From Acanthopleura granulata (lineage: Eukaryota; Mollusca; Polyplacophora; Chitonida; Chitonidae), in contig JABBOT010000003.1 in assembly GCA_016165875.1 (NCBI GenBank), positions 36,768,672-36,832,671 of the forward strand: DNA of 64,000 bases. Reading direction: 5' to 3'. Below are positions 47,241-57,440 of the stretch, piece by piece. The number at the start of each line of letters is the position of its first letter. Positions within the stretch are counted from its first letter, which is position 1. The position numbers were made by a program, and so were the translations under genes. The notes below the pieces were generated by a model, which did no database searches, had not been told where the DNA came from, and saw only the letters and a list, made by a program, of their open reading frames with translations.

Positions 47241-48007
47241 TTTGCTTTTAAATTTTACTTTAAAATTTAAACGCAAAACCTGACATTTTTTTTTGTTTTT
47301 AAATTTTAAATTAAAATTTAAAAGCAAAAAGGTAAATCTGTGCCTTAGTTCAACTGCAGCAATATACCCACAGGTGAACAATGAGAATATATTGTGAGGA
47401 TTGAAATTGTTCAACATTCAAAGGACCAGTTTGACTGGCGAAGGCTCAGGGGTCGCCTCAGCCGCAAGTTACGAGATTCTTGATGGCTGGAGGCGCCTTA
47501 TGGCGATTTTTCATGTAGAGAAGGGCCCGTTCTTCGAGTCCTAAACAAGGAAAGGAATGTTCTGGGGCAGTGGAACATCATTAATGCTTTGCGCACGTAC
47601 ATGATGAAGTAGCACCTCCCAGGATTACGAAGCTGCCTTAGACTTAAGTCAAACTTCATCTTAACTTCAACACAGTGCATTGCCATCAAGTTCTGTTTTA
47701 ATACCAACACTTATCTTAGACCTTGGTTGTAAAAATCAGTATGAGTACCTAAGTCGTGGCTATAAAGTCTAGGGTTTAAACCTAAGACAGCTTCGTGACC
47801 CTGTGGCGAGATACATGTATCCTAGCCCAGTAGGCGACGGTACAGTGTCTGCCTAGGTTCCGGGAGCTGTGCTCTTTCAGATAACCCTAAGCTCTCTAGT
47901 TCCGTCCTCTTGACCATGTCCCACCATCGTAGGAATGAATATTAATATATAGCGCCATCGACCTACAAAGTAATTAACGTGACTGAAACTATGGTGACTT
48001 CTGAATT

Positions 48008-48287
48008 ATTCATTGGTATATTTATTTGGTGTTTTACACCGTACCGGTACTCAAGAATATTGCACTTATTCGACGGCGGCTAGTATTAGGATGAGAGGAA
48101 ACCGGGCAGAGCGCGGAGGAAACCCACGACCATCTGCACGGTGTTGGCGGACCTTCCACGTACGACCGCGAAGCGGACGATCGCGTGTATTATGCATCTC
48201 CAAGGCCCCATAAGCTATGTGACCAGGGATTTCTACAAGTTTCCTGTCCAAGGCTGGGTTTGGAACCGGCAATTAACCCGAGACGAA
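48008..48287 (-). mobile_element. SINE-1 copy, antisense (end of duplication copy B)
   Basis: Tail, 'ggtgttttacaccgtaccgg', 'cggcggctagtattagg' and 'gaggaaaccgggcagagc' are all present. Read antisense, 'ggttccaaacccagcc' is a B-box. Confidence 0.8.
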
Positions 48288-48598
48288 TTAAGTCATGTTA
48301 TTATGCAGTTCGTAGATGAGCTGTCAGTGCAACTACAACGTGAGACCTTGAGATCGAACGCCATTCCAGTTGGCATCCAGATTTGTGTCACTCTGTCACT
48401 CTTCCTGGCAAAGGGGTCTTCTATTTCGGAAATAGCCGATATCCACGGCATAAGTAAGGCATCGGCCGGTGTTAAACGTGCAAAGGTGTTGTCGACACAG
48501 GTCTCCATCATCGCTCCTGCGATTGATGAGCCTGTGTTTGTGGGCCAGAAGGATTTTCACTGGCTCAACGTCCAGGCTATAGTCAATGCCAATTTGAG
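48288..48598 (+). pseudogene. HARBI1-like (PIF/Harbinger) transposase fragment with internal deletion
   Basis: The frame reads an N-terminal segment with a helix-turn-helix-like region (AIPVGIQICVTLSLFLAKGS, then SEIADIHGISKASAGVKRA). It then jumps directly to IIAPAIDEPVFVGQKDF and HWLNVQAIVNANLR, the block after the first catalytic Asp in HARBI1-type DDE nucleases. The usual segment between (with the G-x-IDGTH motif holding the first catalytic Asp) is absent. The frame ends at AG|GTGCGT, a possible donor at the place where HARBI1-like genes often have an intron. No further nuclease exons were found downstream. It has no start codon of its own and abuts the SINE and duplication boundary. It is a dead fragment. 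Confidence 0.8.
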
Positions 48599-49022
48599 GT
48601 GCGTACTATGAATTCAAGAAGGAATAACTCCGATGTTTTTTGTTTTGCCAATATTAAAACAGTAAGATTTTTTATGCTTTCTAAAACTGTATGTATTAAA
48701 ACTGAGACTTATTATAACGTATCACTTTTCTTCGTTATTGCAATACAAAACAATAATAATGATTGCATAAATAAAGAGCTATCAGTAATGACTGCACAAT
48801 TTAATATGTGGAAGAACGTAGTACGAAGAGTTGCACTAGGCAGAGTGTGTTATCGTAGTACAAAGGGTTACAGGCTCGAATCTGTTGATGGTAGTGAAAC
48901 CTGTCTTCAGTTTTTATATTTGTTTTATATTTATTCCCAGTTGTGTGTCTCCATATATGAATTTGAAAACACAATATAAAAGAATTAAACAAACACATTC
49001 AAAATTAGATACCCGGTACGTG

Positions 49023-49034
49023 TATTTATTTATT
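49023..49034 (-). terminator. Possible poly(A) signal for the minus-strand exon at 49.4-49.7 kb
   Basis: 'tttatttattta' on the plus strand gives overlapping AATAAA motifs on the minus strand, about 400 bp after the stop codon of that exon. Confidence 0.35.
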
Positions 49035-49435
49035 TAATAGGCGTTATACAACATACTCAAAAACCAGTAATGTACATATGATTAGAATGTAGCTCCACCG
49101 TTTGAGACAAAATTATCAGGAAGTCGATCACAAAATGTGACTACATTTATAACTAGTTTCACGGAAATCAAACATTAACAATAGGAATATACATACTAAC
49201 AGACAATATTCAAATGAAAGTGAGACTTGATAGCAGGGTAGGTGTCAATTATGTATATTCAGGCTTGTTAGTTGTACATGTACAAATCAGACCGAAATGC
49301 AGGAGAAATAGCAAGTGCTGTCAAAACCTGGACAGACAGGCATTATAACATACAGTGAAACTTAAAACTTAAAACTACAGTGAGATACATATTTTGTAGT
49401 GTTGATCTTCAATTTTAAGTCTCACTGACATCAGA

Positions 49436-49690
49436 TTAAATCTTAAGGAGTAGCATTTTGAAACAGTTGTTAATAGCTGCTGGACAAACATGTATGTCAT
49501 ATATATACAATATCATGTACAATGGAACTAAAACAAAAGCCCAGCTTGGAAACAGGGCAGCGTTGATCTTCGGCTCATAGCCGATGGCAAAAGGCAAGAG
49601 GGAATACACTGTTGCAAGTATTATTCCCGGTATCACAATAAACTGCGGTGATAGGCATGCTGTCTCACTGACAACACCTGTTAAGTGTAG
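49436..49690 (-). CDS. Unassigned terminal exon encoding membrane segments
   Basis: A strong acceptor (long TTTCTTTCTTTCTC tract, then TTTTCAG) opens an 85-codon frame in phase 0 ending in TAA at 49438-49436. The product has two hydrophobic segments, around VIPGIILATVYSLLPFAIGY and FPSWAFVLVPLYMILYIYD, and a short Cys-containing tail. The pattern recalls small multi-pass membrane proteins of the TMEM60/TMEM185 kind, but I cannot assign it. Upstream exons were not found. The nearest minus-strand coding exon is the Myb/SANT exon at 51.8-51.9 kb, which ends in phase 2 and so cannot join directly. Confidence 0.4.
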   Translation of the reverse strand, partial: LHLTGVVSETACLSPQFIVIPGIILATVYSLLPFAIGYEPKINAALFPSWAFVLVPLYMILYIYDIHVCPAAINNCFKMLLLKI

Positions 49691-50168
49691 CTGAAAATTT
49701 TGAGAAAGAAAGAAAAAAACTCCAAAGAAATATTACTTGTAGATTCATTGCCCAGATTTCACGGTCTTAAAGATGTTTTTGTCTGTTCAGTTTAGGGAGA
49801 TTTTAGAGTTTTGCTATGTGGAATTCAGAACTTATAACATTGGTTGTAGGCCTTCATGTGTAGTAACAGTACATACAATTTCTGCCTGATCAGTTCAGTG
49901 GTTTTTGGCAAGAAGAATTGTGAAGATTTTTCATTTTATAAAATTCAAAATGGTTACCAAACCACATTATCAACTGAATATCCAAAAGTGTCAAAAGTTT
50001 TCTAACGATTGCAATATGTTGACTGTTTAAGGTGGACTTCCTTTGTTGATCACTTTTTTTCGTGCAAAAATTGGCACACTATAGCCCAAAGATATCTGGA
50101 GCACAGGGCCGAAGTGATTTAAAGACTAAAAATTACTCGATGTCTTGAAAAAAAATACATGTTTTTTC

Positions 50169-50362
50169 AGTCCTTTTGCCGAAAGAAGTACAATTTCACG
50201 GCTTTACTACAGATGTGAGGATATGGTAACAGTAGATAAAAATACAAAAAGCAAAAAAGAAAGAATCAACATCGATAAATACAGAAGATCAATGAAAGAG
50301 CAGAACGGAATTGAAGAAAGGAGTCCAAGGCTGAGAGCCGTCACAGAGTTTCAATATGGATA
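50169..50362 (+). CDS. Possible terminal exon, unknown product
   Basis: After a pyrimidine-rich acceptor (TGTTTTTTCAG) a frame of about 64 codons runs to TAG. Its product is strongly charged, with PFAERSTISRLYYRCEDM near the start and KYRRSMKEQNGIEERSPR near the end. No family is recognised and no partner exon was found, so it may be chance. Confidence 0.2.
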
Positions 50363-51509
50363 GAGCAAATTTTAGGTAAACACTAATAAAACCTATTGCT
50401 GGTCTCTATATTTTGCATAGCTAATTCTATTACATGTGAGATAGCGGTAGTAGACTTTTGAATCATTGCCTTTTAACAATTTTTCTATGGTTAATATGGT
50501 CATGTGGTTGAATTCCTTTATTTCTTGCTTATTTTGAAGCATAAAGTTTTTAAAATTTCCCACACATGTAGCTAATTATGTAAGCTAAAGAACACGCCCA
50601 CAAATTTATGATATGTTTTCTCGTTTAAAAGATATTGAATATCACAGTCTCCTAAACTTTTAAAAATTTGGAAGTTTTAACTTCAACTGGTCACTCAGAA
50701 TAAGCATATGGCTGTGTTCGATCAGTCCTCTTCTATCCCCTTTAACCACTAGCATTCAAGTGAATGGTATGTCACCTGAAAATCACCTGATATACATGTT
50801 TCAGGAGTGGTGTGTCAGGGCACGGGTATTACTCTCTATTAAATAACACAGAATTCTGTCATATATTAATCGGCACAACAACGTTTTATGTTAACTCTGG
50901 CTGGAATATTGAAACTATTCTTCTCTCCTGCATATGACATTAGCTGTATATTTGATGACAGAGTGATAAAATCAGCTTACTGACTAGACTCACTGGAGGC
51001 ATCACTTACTGATGTAAGAGGCAAATAATGGGAATACATGTACGTACAACCCAGTATAGGGATAGAACTCCTGTATTACTTGAGTAATGGCTCCCAAAAT
51101 GGAACTTGACATTTCCTTTTGTTTTCATGGAAACATGATTTGTAAATTTGTACAAGATTGATTCAGGAAAAGTAAAGTTATTGAATGAAAAGCAATAAAC
51201 AATCCTTTGGCCTTTAGAGAAATGAATGGGAAATCTGATTATCTTTGAAATGTGTGGATGTGGTAGGCATTGCTTGTAGACATGAATGTGTGTTGTATAT
51301 GAATTAGTGTCCATGTTATTGTTGTAGTAGCCCTGGTAAACCTTCAACATTTTGTAAGCCAACTTCCTTACATTTGACAAAGACATATGCCCACCATGTT
51401 GTTTGAATGAAATCAGTCTTTCACAAACAGTAATAGCCACATGAGCATTGTCAACTGCTTACTGTCGCCAAGGAAAGGACTCCAACATTTAATGCAGTAC
51501 AATAGCCCA

Positions 51510-51640
51510 GGAGCCTCTCACCAATGTGGTGGCTGTGAGTTCAAGTCCAGTCCACACTGGTTTCCACTCCGGTCATATGTGGGGAAAGTCTGCCAGCAAC
51601 CTGCGCATGGTCATGCGTTTCTTCCGGGCTGTGCCTAGTT
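51510..51640 (+). mobile_element. SINE-1 internal fragment
   Basis: 'cccaggagcctctcaccaat', B-box 'gagttcaagtcc', 'tctgccagcaacctgcgcat' and 'cttccgggctgtgcc' occur in family order. The tail is missing. Confidence 0.75.
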
Positions 51641-51839
51641 TCCCTCTGTTTAAGTTCTGGTTGCCAACATTTTGCTAAATGTGTATCAATTGTGATAAAT
51701 GCAGGAGTAAATTAGTAATTAATATTTGCATACTCCATATGCAGTAATAAAAGTGAATGGTGAACTGATTTGGCTTACTCTTTGGTTGATGGTTGGGATC
51801 TCTAGAGGCGGTGTTCCACCGCTCGTCGCCCGAAGCTAC

Positions 51840-51941
51840 CTTCTCCTTTTGGCTTCCATCGATTTCGTCACTTTCTTCAAATCTTGCCATTTTTTCTTTA
51901 TTTCGGTTACCTTTCTCTCACATTCACCACAAGCATTGATT
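51840..51941 (-). CDS. Myb/SANT-like gene, coding exon 2
   Basis: A 102-nt exon completing a split Leu codon and encoding INACGECERKVTEIKKKW onward to SMEAKRR. It contains helix 3 of the domain with the typical KKKWxDLK signature. Confidence 0.75.
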
Positions 51942-53857
51942 CTGCAAAAGAAAAAAAAAATTATATAACCGAAAGTGGAATTTAAGTTGGAGCCCGTTTG
52001 TCTGCTTTCTTGCAGTCTTCCTCCGGGTGACCCTGATGAAGCTCCCTCTCTGTAAACTGTAACTCTCCTTTTTTCTGTCAATGAAAAAATGATACAACAT
52101 AGATGTCTGGATTTTACAGAACTCTCAAATAAGAAATCAGGGTAGTACATGAAGGAATTATACTTTATTTTAATTTATAATTATACCAGCAATGAATTGG
52201 AATCGGATCAATCTTCCTATCAAGAGAGAAAAATCAGTGTGAAATAGTGTGAAATGTTATGGGGCTCCTAGCCCCCCAGATGACTGATAAGCAACTGTCC
52301 TCGAATGACCTGTACTATCACCTCTTTGGGTGGGGTATCACAGTGACCAAACTGCTCGTTGTAGCTAGGACTGACTTGTTTCTCAAAAGCATTGTATCAT
52401 CATTGTAACAGCATGTGTATGCTTTAGAACCATGTACATGTCATCATGAAATGAAAACAAGAACTAATAAACTTGATGAGAGACTTATCAATGTAATAGC
52501 AATTTCATTCCACTTAAAGAAATGTATTAAAAAGTAACTGTAACTGCTTGATGTTGATGAAAAATTTTTGTGATACCAATAAAAAAGAAAAGCCACAGCC
52601 CAAAACCATTCAGCACCCAAGTAGCACAATACACCCTCCGTACAGTATTCATGACACCCCATATCACCAACACCCACAAGGAACATCATCTTGTGACCTG
52701 ATGTCATTGCTAAATGAGACTGTGCCGTCTATTTCATGATTACTTCCATTCTGACGTTATCACTGTGTCACTTGGCCGAAAATGGTAGCATATTTTCAAA
52801 GATTTTTAAATCCTAGCCCAATACATGCAGTACTTTTTGAGATACAGTGTTAGTAAAATGTGTCAAGTGTAAGGGAAAGCCAACTGATGAATTCACAGAC
52901 TGACAAGTAAATTTCAAAATAAACTAACACCTAATCACAACATATGCAGGTGGATAATTGTAGAGTTAATGTTCGATATATTGCTGGTTCCTTGACTCTT
53001 CCCAAACTTTCATTTCATTATGTTCATGGTGAAAGCAGAACAATGACACCATGCTGTATCACCTAGCGCCATTAAAACAGCAACGTAAAGGCTACACCTC
53101 CACCACATCAAAAGCGCCTCGTAGTGCAAAATTACATACAGACAGTAGGATGAGCATCTACTTACTTAGCTTACACATGTATAAATTGTCACTTTCCTCT
53201 TCAAAACATGAAGCGCTGCACTCAGTCTCTGACAATTTGCCAAATACACCATGACGTCATGATGACAGTGTGAAAGTTTACAGAGAAAACAAAAAACAAG
53301 AACAAACATTTCTTATCCTAAGAGAAATTTTCAATAATATTTCTTATAGCCTATTAGTAGACTTTGTTAAATTCGTGTTACATGTATAAATTTTGAACAT
53401 AAAGATTCAAAGTTAGATACCAAATCAATTAATATTTAAGAATTTCGCTCTTCCTAATATTTGCAACACGCTATAAATGGCTTGTTCTCCAGTGTAAACT
53501 ACAACACAAGTTAAGTGAACAGGTCTAACTGACACGCAATCCAAAGACTTACCATTATTCATAACACCTCGCTGATACTTAAGTATGTATCGAATTGTAA
53601 TACTCGGCCAAAAATTTAGAAATATGTTATATAAACGTACACTGTGAAACTGTTTTCTGAGTTACTGAGTACAGTGTTAATAACATATTAAGAGACACTC
53701 ACAGCTCCAGTATATCTCTCCATGTTTTTCTTTTTGTTTTTTTCTCTCTCGCAAAATCAATGCTGCTAGTAAATTTTGCGAACAATACAGTAGATCCATC
53801 TTCTATTCCGCCAACCGAAACATTTGCTTCCGTCTGTGTGAAATTCTTTTTCCGCAT
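51840..53857 (-). CDS. Myb/SANT-like DNA-binding domain protein (NAIF1/MSANTD-type), 5' part
   Basis: Two exons join in phase: 53703-53857 (donor GAGCT|GTGAGT) and 51840-51941 (acceptor TTTTGCAG, donor AGAAG|GTAGCT). Together they encode a trihelix Myb/SANT-like domain: MRKKNFTQTEANVSVGGIED, then VLFAKFTSSIDFAREKK, KRKTWRDILELINACGECER and KVTEIKKKWQDLKKV. The spacing of Phe/Trp positions matches the family that includes human NAIF1, the partner of HARBI1, and Myb proteins encoded by Harbinger transposons. An in-frame stop lies at 53896-53894 and the first in-frame ATG is at 53857. The phase-2 end shows that more exons follow, but I could not find them. It could be a host gene or a transposon-encoded one. 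Confidence 0.7.
53703..53857 (-). CDS. Myb/SANT-like gene, coding exon 1
   Basis: Begins at the in-frame ATG giving MRKKNFTQTE and ends GAGCT|GTGAGT. The frame is open for eleven codons further upstream to a stop, so a spliced upstream exon is also possible. It encodes helices 1 and 2 of the domain. Confidence 0.7.
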
Positions 53858-53984
53858 TCGCTTTGCACTTGTACTAGCAGAAGACTCCACTGTTCACGAT
53901 GGACCGTTTTCTACCACCAATTACAAAGATTTACACGTTGTCAAGGAATTTTTATCGCCTCCCCAAGAAGAAGAGCTTGCTAGT

Positions 53985-54115
53985 TTAACGTCAGTACTAC
54001 GGTAGGCGTAGGATTTCGTAAGACGCTACTAGGAGCTGACGTAGTACTAAAGCGGACGTAAACGTCTACATCTGACGTAAGCTACTTCACCTGTGTAAGA
54101 CGTCACGCTCTAGGC
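53985..54115. promoter_or_regulatory. ACGT-rich region upstream of the Myb/SANT gene
   Basis: Within 130 bp there are at least six ACGT cores, including TGACGTAA and GACGTCAC, and an inverted repeat of 'agtactacg' at 53993-54001 and about 54037-54045. It lies directly upstream of the gene and could be its promoter. Confidence 0.3.
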
Positions 54116-54190
54116 ATGTCTGTGACAGCCTACACAAAATCATGATACTGTATAAATAATAAACAGAATATTGCACATTGAAGGCTGAAA

Positions 54191-54293
54191 ACCACATATA
54201 TTGTTCTCGTGACAGGGGGAAATGGCAACCCACTTAACGCGTCACGACTTGTGGATTATCATTTCCACCTCACACTCGAACAATATATATGGT
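54191..54293. repeat. MITE-like foldback of about 103 bp
   Basis: Arms 54191-54225 and 54259-54293 are complementary at most of 35 positions (accacatatattgttctcgt against its partner), with a 33-bp loop. No coding sequence. Confidence 0.7.
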
Positions 54294-54702
54294 ATTCCAC
54301 ATCCACTGGGCAGGATCTTCTATATTGGTATTATTACCAGTGTAGTTCTGTTTTAAATCGTCATCTGGAGTAACATTGCAGGTAAACAGAATGGTGGGGA
54401 TCAATAGAATAACATTTGTCTTTGAACATGATCTGTGTCGAATGATCCAACAACTCTCGATATATCTGTATAAAATGACTTTTTGTGCTCTTGATTTGAT
54501 CGCCAGAGGGACATCTGAAAAGCTAACTCGGGGGTGTAGTCAATGTTTATTTTGTTTGTTTTGGTCACTGAATACCTGGAGCGACAAACAGTGTACACAA
54601 ATGTTGAGAGCAAAACTATCAATTATATGAGCACTTGAGATGGGGTCAACATTTCATGTTACAATGACTTAAGATAACATTTGTCGTCCCTTTATATTTC
54701 AA

Positions 54703-54945
54703 TTGGGGGCCTCCCTGGCCAAGAGGCTTAGCGCGCCAGCGCGGCGTAATGACCCAGGTGCCTCCAGCTCATGCTGGCATCATCCTCATTGGCCGTTAGG
54801 GGGAAGGTCCGCCAGTAATCTACCGATGATCTTTGGTTTCCCCCGGTCTCTTCCAGATTTCTTCCCACCATAATGCTGGCCGCCGTTGTATTCCCGGTAA
54901 GTGGTATTTTACGCCATACTAGACAATATTTCAATGGAATAAATT
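54703..54945 (+). mobile_element. SINE-1 with clear tRNA-like head and internal deletion
   Basis: Starts 'ggggcctccctggccaagag' and 'gcttagcgcgccagcgc', a good tRNA D-arm/A-box, then 'ggcgtaatgacccaggtgcc'. It skips the B-box region and continues with 'agctcatgctggc', 'accataatgctggccgccgt' and 'tattttacgccatac'. Confidence 0.8.
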
Positions 54946-55145
54946 TGTCTAGTTCTAAAACATCCCCGAAGGAGAGAACAAATATTAAACATAACGGTTA
55001 TCAACGACATATACATGTATTAAGGAATAATTTTCACCTGATATGCTACATGTATTGTTCGTATTTAGAAGTAAAATGATTCGACTTTGGCGACTTGATA
55101 AATATGCTTTTCTTAAAAGTAAAAGATAAAGGCAAAAGAAAAGAT

Positions 55146-55325
55146 AAAATAGCGGATGGCGTCAGTGGACCTTGTGAGATTCGAACTCACTGTGATTTGC
55201 ACCCAAAGCAAAGTAGAACCCAGTCTGTCGAAGTATCCACACGACTAAGCCGCTACTGCATACACAGTCTGATTTTTGAACGTGTCAATCGGAGTGAGGT
55301 ATACATGTAATGTTGTGCAACGTAT
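55146..55325 (-). mobile_element. tRNA-like element, SINE-2 family, antisense
   Basis: 'gcggatggcgtcagtggacc', antisense B-box 'gagattcgaactcac' and A-box 'acgactaagccgc', about 60 bp apart. Read on the minus strand the T-arm (GTGAG-TTCGAAT-CTCAC) is intact. Confidence 0.75.
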
Positions 55326-55329
55326 GTAG

Positions 55330-56340
55330 GCTTATGCAGAGGAGCGACCCCTATCGGCTGACCTATCTCCAATTGGTTTAATAGCTTTAGTAAGTAATGT
55401 GATCACACAAGCGGTTGATAACGCTACTCGTGGTGTAATAATTATTACATTACGGGATTTAATTACACTAAGCTCCTTTCCAATGGTCTATTGCTCCATC
55501 GCCTCTGGCGCAATAAGGCTTTGAAGCCATGCATTGACCTTCTACACCTCTTCTAATCTGTAAAGCAGTCAAAGTAATACATTTCAGCAAACACTATATT
55601 GTACGCCACTAAGAGAGACTTGCTAAGCTATGTATTAAGAACGCTAAAACTGCGATTTCAAAATAAGATCACAGTCGCGTTATAAGCGATTATAGTATAA
55701 AAATGTATAAATGTAAACGCACCAAAAAAACTTGTTACCCCATCTTATTAAATTTGCACCTTTGATAATTATACACCGAAGGAAATAATTTGTAACCTAC
55801 GATATTTGAAGTGACATCCTATAAGTTCAAAAGAAGACAAATATTTGCTTTATAATCTATACCCTATCTTATTCATGAAATATGAAGGCTGTCTCTGTCA
55901 AGACAAACATTCACACGATACAAATTGTCGCTGTACAAACACGGTGAGCGCTGATATAGTATATAGATCTAATGATAGGTTTGATACTCCGGAAATCAAT
56001 ACAAGTGTATCATAGCCTTGATATTGTGGGGGGAAATAATGACCATATCTCGTGTATCCTTGTCCTAGTTTGCGATCGGACAGCTCCAGTGATTTCGCCA
56101 ATCTGCTGAAGATAACAGTTTAGCCTTTCAAGACGTAATGGCAAGTACATATGTATGCGGGCCCTTATCTGACAAAGCTAACGAAATCATGATTAATACC
56201 TCTCATTTTGATCAGGAGAAAGAATATTTATATTCTTTTTCAAGGTTATAAGACTTTAACACCCTGTTGCCATAGTGCCGGTTTGCACTCCACACCCATC
56301 TTCCGCACAATTATGACTTTTTTATGGCCGTCATTAACAC
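55330..56340. other. Non-coding stretch, nothing recognised
   Basis: No open frame with recognisable domains, no splice-consistent exon chain and no repeat I can name. Confidence 0.4.
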
Positions 56341-56344
56341 ATTA

Positions 56345-56570
56345 ATTAATCAATTTATTTATTTTTTGATGTTTATAGCGCTGTGCTCAAATTTGTTTCG
56401 CTCATGAGACTGCTGTCAGGTTTATAGGGTGAGAAAACTGGAGTAAACCATCGCCGGGTACCTGACAAACCTCCTGACTTAAAGCCACAGACTAACCAGA
56501 TTTGAACCCGTGACCTCATTATTCGGTGGATTGAGGGTAAGGGGGAAGAGGGGAACTTGTGGGCCTCCAT
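56345..56570 (-). mobile_element. SINE-like copy, related family, antisense
   Basis: An A/T-rich tail, 'gatgtttatagcgctgtgct', 'gggtgagaaaactggagtaa', and an antisense B-box in 'gatttgaacccgtgacctca'. It parallels SINE-1 in layout but differs in sequence. Confidence 0.5.
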
Positions 56571-57329
56571 GAAAATATTACAAGTACTTGTAGGTGTAAA
56601 TAATGTTTACAAAGCTTAAATATGCCTTCCATTGCTTACTGGCTAGCGTGCTAATGCAATACAATCACCCAGGTACCTTTCACTAATGTGGTAGCTGTGA
56701 GTTAAAGTTTATTCTCACTGAATTGATTAGTATTTGTAAATCCTATGCAGAAGAATTCCAAACCAAGAAGCAATTCGTTTCCACCGAGGGATTCCTTAAC
56801 CCAAAAATGCATATCATTTATTGATCGCACCCTTTGAACGCGGCCTATAAAATAGCATGTGTTATTCGTTCGACTGAATGGTGGGTTAGTTTCCATTTTA
56901 TTCGTCAGCCTATAACATTCGTTACGTCTTTTCCTCATCATTTAAATGCGCTGACTGCTTTTCTTTGGATGAATCCGCCCTAATTTTAAATATATATATA
57001 TATATATTTTTTTGGTTCTTTGGGAGTTTGTGTTATTTGTCGTTTTTAGAACTGGCCTTGAGATTTGGTGGAGCAACACGTGATTCCGGGATCATATGAC
57101 TGGGGTAGGACAATGGATCTAGGCGTCGAAGCCGACATTCGTATACCAGCCGTCAACCAAAATGAGCGTTCCAGGTCAATAATCGAGAGTTTTTTAAAAC
57201 CAGTGAAGGATAAGATTCTTGTCCGGGCAGAACTCTTCGTTTGCATGTTGGCCTTCCTTGCGGGCCAAAGATTCAAGATCAAGTCAGACCATTAATATGA
57301 CTTCTACATTCGCAGTCTGTGTTCGTTCT

Positions 57330-57440
57330 TGGCTAAGGGCCTATCTCACTCAGACGATTTTTTACGCTGTCAGACCGCGATCGTCAGAGCCTACGGCAAA
57401 AAGGTCGCGTGTTCGATTCCTGCCGCTGTATGTCAGTTGT
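57330..57440 (+). mobile_element. tRNA-like SINE head
   Basis: 'tcagaccgcgatcgtcagag' and 'gtcgcgtgttcgattcctgc' resemble tRNA anticodon-arm and T-arm regions of a SINE head. No tail is recognised. Confidence 0.35.

Larger units (their letters stand above)
45639..48287. repeat. Direct duplication, copy B (about 2.65 kb)
   Basis: Matches 36665-39372 along its full length, about 9 kb downstream. It contains SINE-2 copies near 46155-46305 and 47093-47240, an antisense SINE-3 body near 46735-47060 and a SINE-1 copy at 48008-48287. Homology to copy A stops at 'gacgaattaagt', immediately before the HARBI1-like reading frame. Confidence 0.9.

Noticed and set aside
51006..51440. 144-codon minus-strand frame between the Myb/SANT exon and the membrane exon
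   Set aside because: No family match and no splice borders fitting the phase of either neighbour.
52548..52739. Plus-strand frame with a His/Pro-rich product ending LLNETVPSIS
   Set aside because: The composition looks protein-like, but there is no clear acceptor, partner exon or family.
57065..57295. 76-codon plus-strand frame
   Set aside because: Open on both strands by chance, with no domain or splice signal.
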